A DNA stretch of 44,981 bases. Source: Streptomyces europaeiscabiei. GTDB taxonomy: Bacteria; Actinomycetota; Actinomycetes; Streptomycetales; Streptomycetaceae. The notes beneath the pieces are model-generated. The model was not told the origin of the DNA and searched no databases. It saw only the letters and a program-made list of their open reading frames with translations. Within the stretch, counting starts at the first letter, position 1, and each line of letters starts with the position of its first letter. Location: assembly GCF_001550375.1 (NCBI RefSeq), contig NZ_LRTR01000914.1:1-44981 (forward strand), in the 5' to 3' direction. Both the position numbers and the translations under genes were made by a program. Shown here piece by piece: positions 39,322 through 44,981 of the stretch.

Positions 39322-39353
39322 GGAAGGAACTCCTCATGGACGGGTGGCGGAGC

Positions 39354-39419
39354 ATCCATGAGTTTCTCACGGATGAATGGCGAGCTATCCGTGAGTGACG
39401 GTAGCCGTCTCTCACGGAT
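39354..39419. promoter_or_regulatory. Multi-copy palindromic operator between MBL and CGNR genes
   Basis: The 9-base unit CTCACGGAT occurs at 39366-39374 and 39411-39419, and its complement ATCCGTGAG at 39387-39395. ATCCATGAG at 39354-39362 differs by one base. The first pair forms a 21-base palindrome with a TTT centre. GACGGTAGCCGTC lies between the later copies. The array spans the promoters of both divergent genes. The CGNR protein next door is the obvious candidate binder; that is inference. Confidence 0.8.
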
Positions 39420-39431
39420 GAAGGCAACCCG

Positions 39432-39437
39432 TACCAT
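39432..39437 (+). promoter_or_regulatory. -10 box of the leaderless CGNR gene
   Basis: TACCAT matches TANNNT and ends 7 bases before the ATG at 39445. It lies 13 bases downstream of the last CTCACGGAT unit, so a bound protein would cover the -35 region. Confidence 0.55.
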
Positions 39438-39444
39438 GAGACTC

Positions 39445-40032
39445 ATGAACGAGGCCGTGACCGTCGAGCCCGCGCCGGGGGCCGAGCAGTACCCCGCGCT
39501 CGACTTCGCCAACAGCGCGCCCGCCCTGCCCGGGGGCCATTTCCTTGACCTTCTCGGGACGCCGGTGACGGCCGACCGGTGGCTCACCGCACACGACCTC
39601 ACCCCCGTGGACGCCGGGATGCGGGAGACGTGCGCCGCACGGTTGCGGTCACTGCGCGAACAGATCCGGGCGCTGCTGGCGGCCCGTGTGGACGGTCGGC
39701 CCGCGCCGCCGAGCGCGCTGGCCGCCGTGAACGACGCGCTGACCCGGGCCCCCGCGGCCGCACTCCTGCGCTGGGAGCCGGGGCGCGGGATGTACCGGGC
39801 GGCCTCCCACCCCACCACGCAACTCGTCGACCACGCCCTCGCGGTCCTCGCCGCGAACGCCGCCGACCTGCTGACCGGCCCCGACGCCGGCCGGCTCACC
39901 GCCTGCGGCTCCAGCCCCTGCAACCGCTACCTCCTGCGCCACGGCCGCCGCCACTGGTGCTCGACCCGCTGCGGCGACCGGGCACGGGCGGCACGGGCGT
40001 ACGCGCGGCGGACCGGGCAGGAGCAGGGGTGA
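39445..40032 (+). CDS. ABATE/CGNR zinc-finger protein, probable transcription regulator
   Basis: A 195-residue protein of the family with an N-terminal ABATE domain and a C-terminal CGNR zinc finger. Family marks are YPALDFANSAPALPGG near the start, DLLGTPVTADRWL, and at the end ACGSSPCNRYLLRHGRRHWC followed by STRCGDRARAARAYARR, in which four cysteines would hold the metal and CGDR replaces CGNR. The zinc finger is thought to bind DNA in stress-responsive regulation. The start at 39445 is chosen over 39436 because TACCAT ends 7 bases before it. It is divergent from the MBL-fold gene and converges with glnE, 39 bases away. Confidence 0.88.
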   Translation: MNEAVTVEPAPGAEQYPALDFANSAPALPGGHFLDLLGTPVTADRWLTAHDLTPVDAGMRETCAARLRSLREQIRALLAARVDGRPAPPSALAAVNDALTRAPAAALLRWEPGRGMYRAASHPTTQLVDHALAVLAANAADLLTGPDAGRLTACGSSPCNRYLLRHGRRHWCSTRCGDRARAARAYARRTGQEQG

Positions 40033-40071
40033 CCGGGCCCGACGAATGCCCGGGGAGCGTGGCCGTGGGCC

Positions 40072-43000
40072 TCACCCCCCGTAGAACAACTCCTCCACCA
40101 CGCCCCGAGCCCGCCGTGTGATCCGGCGGTAGTCGTCGAGCATGTCGCCCACATGTCCCGGGCCGTACCCCAAGTACCGCCCCACGGCGGCGAGTTCCCG
40201 GCCGTCGGACGGGAACGTGTCGCCGGCCCGGCCCCGTACGAGCATCACGGCGTTGCGTACGCGGGTGGCCAGTACCCAGGCCTCGTCGAGTACGGCCGCG
40301 TCCTCGGCGCTCACCAGGTCGGCCGTGCGGGCCGCGGCCAGGGCCTCGCGGGTGCGGGTCGTGCGCAGGCCCGACTCGCTGCGTCCGTGGCGGAGCTGGA
40401 AGAGCTGGACGGTCCATTCCACGTCGGACAGGCCGCCGCGGCCGAGCTTGGTGTGGAGCGTCGGGTCGGCGCCGCGCGGCATCCGCTCCGACTCCATACG
40501 GGCCTTCAGGCGCCGGATCTCGCGTACGGCGTCGTCGCCGAGTCCGTCCGCCGGATAGCGCAGTGGATCGATGAGCTCGATGAAGCGGCGGCCCAGTTCC
40601 TCGTCACCGGCGACGGGTTCGGCGCGCAGCAGCGCCTGCGACTCCCAGCCCAGCGACCAGCGGCGGTAGTAGGCCTCGTACGACTTCAACGTCCGTACGA
40701 CGGGCCCGGACTTGCCCTCGGGGCGGAGGTCCGCGTCGATGAGGAGGGGTGGGTCGGCGCTCGGGAGCTGGAGCAGGCGCCGCATCTCGGCGACGACCGC
40801 GTTCGCGGCGCGGGCCGCCTCCTGCTCGTCGGTGCCCTCCCTCGGCTCGTGGACGAACAGGACGTCGGCGTCGGAGCCGTAGCCCAGTTCGTGGCCGCCG
40901 AAGCGGCCCATGCCGATGACGGCGAAGCGGGTGGGGAGGGTGTCGCCCCAGCGTTCGCGGACCACGGCCCGCAGGGTGCCGGCGAGGGTCGCGGCCGTGA
41001 GGTCGGAGACCGCGCCGCCGACGAGGTCGACGAGGGCGCCCTGGTCGGATGGGGGTCCCCCCGTTCGAGCGAAGCCGAGAATGGGGGAGGCCGGGGACGC
41101 CTCGGTGCCGTAGGAACCGACGATGTCCATGGCGGCCGTACGGAACAGTTCGCGGCGGCGGACGCCGCGCGCCGCCGTGACGCCCTGTTGTGCGCTGTCG
41201 GCGCGGCCGACGGCGGCGAGGATCTCCTGTTCGAGGTGGGCGCGTTCGCGGGGTTCGAGCCCGCCTGCGCCGCCCGCGACGCCGTCCCCGTCGCCGAGGA
41301 GGGAGACGGCCTCGGGGGCGCGCATGAGGAGGTCGGGGGCGAGGCGGCCGGCGGAGAGCACGCGCGCCAGGTTCTCCGCGGCGGCCCCTTCGTCGCGCAA
41401 CAGCCTCAGATACCACGGGGTTCTGCCGAGGGCGTCCGAGACCTTGCGGAAGTTGAGGAGCCCGGCGTCCGGGTTGGCCGAGTCCGCGAACCAGCCCAGC
41501 AGGACCGGCAGCAGCGTGCGTTGGATGGCCGCCTTGCGGGAGACGCCGGAGGCCAGGGCCTCCAGGTGACGGAGGGCGGCGGCCGGGTCGGCGTAGCCGA
41601 GGGCGACCAGGCGTTCGCGGGCCGCGTCGGCGCTCAGCCTGGTCTCACCGGGGGCGAGTTGGGCGACGGCGTCGAGGAGCGGACGGTAGAAGAGCTTCTC
41701 GTGCAGCCGGCGTACGACGGCCGCGTGGCGCCGCCACTCGCGGTTCAGCTCGACGAGCGGATCGGTGCGCAGACCGAGCGAGCGGCCGAGGCGCCGCAGG
41801 TCGTCTTCGTCCTCGGGGACGAGGTGGGTGCGGCGCAGGCGGTAGAGCTGGATGCGGTGTTCCATGGACCGCAGGAAGCGGTAGGCGGCGTCGAGTTGGG
41901 CCGCGTCCGACCGCCCCACGTACCCGCCGGCGGCCAGCGCGCCCAGAGCGTCGAGCGTGGTCCCGCTGCGCAGCGAGGTGTCGCCGCGCCCGTGCACGAG
42001 CTGAAGCAGCTGCACGGCGAACTCGACGTCCCGCAACCCGCCCGGCCCGAGCTTGAGTTGACGTTCGACCTCGGCGGCCGGGATGGTCTCCACGACCCGG
42101 CGGCGCATGCGCTGCACGTCGGCGACGAAGTTCTCCCGCTCGGCCGCCTTCCACACGAGCGGTTCGAGCGCGGAGACGTACTCCTCGCCGAGGTCGAGGT
42201 CCCCCGCCACCGGCCGGGCCTTCAGCAGGGCCTGGAACTCCCAGGTCTTGGCCCACCGTTGGTAGTACGCGAGATGACTGCTGAGTGTGCGGACGAGCGG
42301 GCCGTTGCGCCCCTCCGGCCGCAGATTCGCGTCGACGGGCCAGATACTGCCCTCGACGGTCGTCTCGGAGCAGATCCGCATCAGGTGCGAGGCGAGCCGG
42401 GTGGCCGCCCGGATCGCCTTCTGCTCGTCGGCCCCGTCCGCGGTCTCCCCGACGAAGATGACATCGACGTCGGAGACGTAGTTCAGCTCGTGGCCGCCGC
42501 ACTTGCCCATCGCGATCACCGCGAGCCGGCACAGCGCCGCGTCCTCCGGGGCGGCGGCGCGGGCGATCGCGAGGGCGGCGCGCAGCGTGGCGGTGGCGAG
42601 GTCGGCGAGTTCGGCGGCGGTCTGGGCGAGGTCCGTCGTACCGCAGACGTCACGGGCGGCGATGGAGAGCAGGCAGCGGCGGTAGGCGACCCGCAGCGAC
42701 ACCGGGTCGGTGGCCTCCGCGAGCCCCTGTTCGAACTCCTCGACGCCCGGATGCAGGTCCTGCGCCTCGTACGTCACGAGCGCCTGCCAGTCCTGCGCGT
42801 GCCGGGCCAGATGGTCGCCGAGCGCGGCGGACGCGCCGAGCACCCCCAACAGCCGGTCGCGCAGCGGCTTCGCCGCTATCAGCGTGTCCAGCACCGACCG
42901 TCGCGCCGTTCGGTCCGGCTGCGCCTCCAGCAGCCGTACGAGACCCAGCAGCGCGAGGTTGGGGTCGGCGGTCGCCCCCAGCGCGTCCAGCAGCACCGGG

Positions 43001-43119
43001 TCGTTCCGTACGGCCGACAGCTCCTCGCTCTCCAGCAGCCGCTCGGCGGCGCTGGGATCGGTGAAACCGTGCCGCAGCAGTCGCGAGAACGTGCTGCTCC
43101 TGCGCCCCGGCGCCGTCAT
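40072..43119 (-). CDS. glnE: Glutamine synthetase adenylyltransferase/adenylyl-removing enzyme
   Basis: A 1015-residue two-domain nucleotidyltransferase that adenylylates and de-adenylylates glutamine synthetase I according to nitrogen state. The N-terminal half has NYVSDVDVIFVGE with the metal-binding aspartates and GRNGPLVRTLSSHLAYYQRW. The C-terminal half repeats the theme with GYGSDADVLFVHEPREG and GKSGPVVRTLKSYEAYYRRW. Both halves carry the KLGxGGLxDVEWxVQ-type block (KLGPGGLRDVEFAVQLLQL, KLGRGGLSDVEWTVQLFQL). The start is the ATG at 43119, with GGGAGG 5 bases upstream. The known target GlnA is not in this window, and GSII (glnII, 35 kb away) is not regulated this way. The leader contains a 9-bp inverted repeat. 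Confidence 0.97.
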   Translation of the reverse strand: MTAPGRRSSTFSRLLRHGFTDPSAAERLLESEELSAVRNDPVLLDALGATADPNLALLGLVRLLEAQPDRTARRSVLDTLIAAKPLRDRLLGVLGASAALGDHLARHAQDWQALVTYEAQDLHPGVEEFEQGLAEATDPVSLRVAYRRCLLSIAARDVCGTTDLAQTAAELADLATATLRAALAIARAAAPEDAALCRLAVIAMGKCGGHELNYVSDVDVIFVGETADGADEQKAIRAATRLASHLMRICSETTVEGSIWPVDANLRPEGRNGPLVRTLSSHLAYYQRWAKTWEFQALLKARPVAGDLDLGEEYVSALEPLVWKAAERENFVADVQRMRRRVVETIPAAEVERQLKLGPGGLRDVEFAVQLLQLVHGRGDTSLRSGTTLDALGALAAGGYVGRSDAAQLDAAYRFLRSMEHRIQLYRLRRTHLVPEDEDDLRRLGRSLGLRTDPLVELNREWRRHAAVVRRLHEKLFYRPLLDAVAQLAPGETRLSADAARERLVALGYADPAAALRHLEALASGVSRKAAIQRTLLPVLLGWFADSANPDAGLLNFRKVSDALGRTPWYLRLLRDEGAAAENLARVLSAGRLAPDLLMRAPEAVSLLGDGDGVAGGAGGLEPRERAHLEQEILAAVGRADSAQQGVTAARGVRRRELFRTAAMDIVGSYGTEASPASPILGFARTGGPPSDQGALVDLVGGAVSDLTAATLAGTLRAVVRERWGDTLPTRFAVIGMGRFGGHELGYGSDADVLFVHEPREGTDEQEAARAANAVVAEMRRLLQLPSADPPLLIDADLRPEGKSGPVVRTLKSYEAYYRRWSLGWESQALLRAEPVAGDEELGRRFIELIDPLRYPADGLGDDAVREIRRLKARMESERMPRGADPTLHTKLGRGGLSDVEWTVQLFQLRHGRSESGLRTTRTREALAAARTADLVSAEDAAVLDEAWVLATRVRNAVMLVRGRAGDTFPSDGRELAAVGRYLGYGPGHVGDMLDDYRRITRRARGVVEELFYGG

Positions 43120-43136
43120 CCAGGCCTCCCGTCGGA

Positions 43137-43199
43137 TCAAGCCCGCTCGTCCGCTCACCCGATCGCCGGACTCCGTCGATCAAGGTCGTACGGGCTTGA
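43137..43199. promoter_or_regulatory. Widely spaced inverted repeat upstream of glnE
   Basis: TCAAGCCCG (43137-43145) and CGGGCTTGA (43191-43199) are perfect 9-base arms with 45 bases between them. They start 18 bases before the glnE ATG. A leader hairpin or a paired binding site are possible. Confidence 0.45.
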
Positions 43200-43336
43200 G
43201 CCTAACCGGAGAGCCTGGGAGAAGCGCCGGTCGGCGGGGTCCGGGTTCGGTGGCGACGAGAGGTTCCACGGAGCCCCGGCCGGGGCGGCCCACCGGTGCC
43301 GCTGTCACGGCGGGCCACTTTCGCCATGCCCACGTC

Positions 43337-43342
43337 TACTCT
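43337..43342 (+). promoter_or_regulatory. -10 box of a leaderless membrane-protein gene
   Basis: TACTCT matches TANNNT and ends 6 bases before the GTG at 43349. There is no ribosome site. Confidence 0.5.
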
Positions 43343-43348
43343 GCCGAG

Positions 43349-43780
43349 GTGGGTGACGAGAAGGACGGCGGGAACGGCTCGATACGGCGTCGTTCGTGGG
43401 GGCCGGTGCTGTCGTCGGAGCCGGTGGTGACCACCGTCCTGCTGGAACTCGCCGGTCTGGCCGTCTACGGAGTCGTCACGCTGGTGGGGTGGCTGTTCGG
43501 ATCGGCGCCCGACCCCCATCTCGCCGCGTTCACCGCGACCGTCGCCGCGGCCGGGCCCGCGATCGAGCTGTACCGCGAGGGGCGCCCGCCGCGCCGGCTC
43601 GCCGTCGTCGCCGCCCTGCTGACGCTGGCGGGGTTGAGCCTGCTCGGGGCCGCGGCGACGAGCTGGGCCCTGCCCCCGGCGGCCGACCCGGGCCTCGGTC
43701 TCCTGGTCGGCTATCTCGTCGCGATGCCTGCCGGTGTCGCTGTGCTGGCTCGGTTTCTCGGCGGGGAGGAGCCCACGTGA
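43349..43780 (+). CDS. Small integral membrane protein of unknown function
   Basis: A 143-residue protein with about four membrane segments: VVTTVLLELAGLAVYGVVTL, LAAFTATVAAAGPAIELY, LAVVAALLTLAGLSLLGAAA and LGLLVGYLVAMPAGVAVLAR. The first 25 residues are charged and cytoplasmic (GDEKDGGNGSIRRRSWGP). I do not recognise a family. The GTG at 43349 is preferred because of the TACTCT box 6 bases upstream; an open frame further upstream only shadows glnE. The gene is divergent from glnE and lies 102 bases before the PNPOx-like gene on the same strand. Confidence 0.7.
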   Translation: MGDEKDGGNGSIRRRSWGPVLSSEPVVTTVLLELAGLAVYGVVTLVGWLFGSAPDPHLAAFTATVAAAGPAIELYREGRPPRRLAVVAALLTLAGLSLLGAAATSWALPPAADPGLGLLVGYLVAMPAGVAVLARFLGGEEPT

Positions 43781-43882
43781 CGTCGGAGTGCGGAGCGCGC
43801 CGACGCAGTGTGGGATGAGTTTCGGCGCTCTGTGGAGTCTGCCCTTGTACGACAGGCGCCCGGTGACAGGAAGAGACACCCC

Positions 43883-44398
43883 ATGTCCGACACCAGCACA
43901 CCGCAGACCCGGCTCGACCCCCGCTACAGCGACCCGGACGCCGCCGCGATCCCCTGGGCGGAGGCCGAGGCGCGGCTGTCCGGCGCCGGGCTGTTCTGGA
44001 TCTCGACGGTACGGCCGGACGGGCGGCCGCATGTGACGCCGTTGCCCGCGGTGTGGTCGCGGGGGGCGTTGCACTTCTGCACGGGGCCGGAGGAACGGAA
44101 AGCCAAGAACCTCGCGGAGAACCCGCACGTCGTGCTGACGACCGGTACGAACACCTGGGACGAGGGCTACGACCTGGTGGTGGAGGGTGAGGCCGTACGC
44201 GTGACGGAGGACGGCCGGCTGCGGGAGCTGGCCCTCGCGTGGGAGGCGAAGTACGGCAGCTTCTGGCACTTCGAGGTACGGGAGGCGTGTTTTCAGCACG
44301 GCGCGGGACGGGCTTTCGTCTTCTCGGTGGCGCCCGACACGGTTTTCGGCTTCGGTAAGGGGGAGCCGTTCAGCCAGACGCGGTGGCGGTTCGGCTGA
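43883..44398 (+). CDS. Pyridoxamine 5'-phosphate oxidase-like flavin/F420-binding protein
   Basis: A 171-residue split-barrel protein of the PNPOx-like superfamily. Typical parts are LFWISTVRPDGRPHVTPLPA, the strand ALHFCTGPEERKAKNLAENP and VVLTTGTNTWDEGYDLVVEG, ending FGFGKGEPFSQTRWRF. Actinobacterial relatives use FMN, heme or F420, so a general pyridoxamine oxidase role should not be assumed. GGAAGAG lies about 7 bases before the ATG at 43883. It is followed 78 bases later by the VOC-family gene on the same strand, which may share a transcript. Confidence 0.87.
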   Translation: MSDTSTPQTRLDPRYSDPDAAAIPWAEAEARLSGAGLFWISTVRPDGRPHVTPLPAVWSRGALHFCTGPEERKAKNLAENPHVVLTTGTNTWDEGYDLVVEGEAVRVTEDGRLRELALAWEAKYGSFWHFEVREACFQHGAGRAFVFSVAPDTVFGFGKGEPFSQTRWRFG

Positions 44399-44476
44399 TG
44401 CGCGGGCTCGCGCAAGGAACCGGCACGAAAGATGTGCCCGGGCACTCCCGTCAACGGCTACTTGGAGGACCAAGGG

Positions 44477-44917
44477 ATGCAGTACACGCTCGAAGTGATT
44501 CCGCTGCCCGTGAGCGACATCGACCGGGCCCGGGACTTCTACCGGGACAAGGTCGGTTTCCATGTCGACATCGACCAGGAGGTCATGCCGGGCATGCGGA
44601 TCGTCCAGCTGACTCCCCCGGGGTCCGGCTGTTCCATCGCCCTCGGCGACGCCATCTGGGACATGGCCCAGGGCCCCAAGCCTGCCCCCGGCGCCTATCA
44701 GGGCCTCCAGCTCTGTGTCGCCGACATCAAGGCCGCCCACGCCGAACTCCTCGAACGGGGCCTCGACGTGTCCGAACCCGTCCAGTACGCCCCCGACGAC
44801 GGCGCCACCTTCATGTACTTCAAGGACCCGGACGGCAACGGGTGGGCGATCCAGGAGTACCGGCGCAGGGTCACGGAGCCGCTGCACCAGGTGCTGGCGG
44901 GCCTGGCGGAGCAGTAG
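44477..44917 (+). CDS. VOC-family (glyoxalase-fold) protein
   Basis: A 146-residue vicinal-oxygen-chelate protein with two beta-alpha-beta-beta-beta repeats. The first is LEVIPLPVSDIDRARDFYRD, then KVGFHVDIDQEV. The second is GLQLCVADIKAAHAELLERG, ending in TFMYFKDPDGNGWAIQEY. The last block resembles the metal site of glyoxalases and ring-cleaving dioxygenases, where the final Glu is a ligand. The substrate is unknown; similar Streptomyces proteins are often annotated only as glyoxalase/bleomycin resistance. GGAGG lies 8 bases before the ATG. It is complete, and the remaining 64 bases of the window show no gene. Confidence 0.9.
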   Translation: MQYTLEVIPLPVSDIDRARDFYRDKVGFHVDIDQEVMPGMRIVQLTPPGSGCSIALGDAIWDMAQGPKPAPGAYQGLQLCVADIKAAHAELLERGLDVSEPVQYAPDDGATFMYFKDPDGNGWAIQEYRRRVTEPLHQVLAGLAEQ

Positions 44918-44981
44918 CAGCCGGCCTGGCGTACCCGTCGTGGCGGACCGCCGGGGGCCGGCGGCGGTGCGCGGCGGTGCG

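Noticed and set aside
40153..43356. Open frame of more than 1000 codons on the plus strand opposite glnE
   Set aside because: It is the antisense shadow of glnE, kept open by high GC at third positions. It has no domain, ribosome site or composition of a real protein.
44918..44981. Possible gene at the right edge
   Set aside because: Only 64 GC-rich bases with no start signal or motif remain.

Overview
The window is a high-GC actinobacterial chromosome segment, almost certainly Streptomyces. The base composition is strongly GC-biased at third codon positions, many starts are GTG, and several genes look leaderless with a TANNNT box 6-8 bases before the start codon. The gene set matches a core region I recall from S. 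coelicolor: glnII, a GlnR-type regulator, secreted starch enzymes, malEFG-aglA, malR and glnE. No rRNA, tRNA, CRISPR array, transposase or prophage gene is visible, so this is core chromosome rather than an island.

Left part (1-11.5 kb): a winged-helix protein, a secreted DUF4360 protein, a small conserved protein of unknown function, an ArsC/Spx-like protein, a secreted two-cysteine/double-psi-barrel protein, glutamine synthetase II (glnII) behind a GlnR box, a DUF6891 protein, a 40-codon leader ORF with a hairpin ahead of an orphan OmpR-type regulator (probably glnRII), a sugar-nucleotide-epimerase-like SDR, a secreted DUF1996 protein and a lipoprotein.

Middle (11.5-20 kb): a Tat-exported GH89 alpha-N-acetylglucosaminidase, a membrane protein whose cytoplasmic half resembles a degenerate sigma factor, a TetR regulator, a CHMI-family tautomerase, and a receiver-GAF-PP2C phosphatase.

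Starch and maltodextrin block (20-35.6 kb): an 1810-residue double-GH13 amylopullulanase and a secreted alpha-amylase degrade polymer outside the cell. MalE, MalF and MalG import the maltodextrins and AglA hydrolyses them inside. MalR (LacI family) is divergent. GCAAG/CTTGC half-sites recur upstream of malE, malR, the amylase and the pullulanase, so one repressor probably serves all of them. No ABC ATPase gene is present; in Streptomyces the shared ATPase MsiK, encoded elsewhere, normally does this. An aldo/keto reductase with a divergent regulator sits between the secreted enzymes and the transporter block.

Right part (35.7-45 kb): a PAP2 membrane phosphotransferase, a LysR regulator divergent from a DMT exporter, a metallo-beta-lactamase-fold protein divergent from a CGNR zinc-finger protein across a strongly palindromic operator region, glnE, a small membrane protein, a PNPOx-like oxidase and a VOC protein. 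glnII, glnRII and glnE make nitrogen assimilation the second theme of the window.

Two full copies and one half copy of a Streptomyces-type palindromic intergenic repeat are present. The least explained items are the sigma-like membrane protein, the leader ORF before glnRII, the CGNR/MBL operator, and the two secreted proteins that share a two-cysteine N-terminal module.
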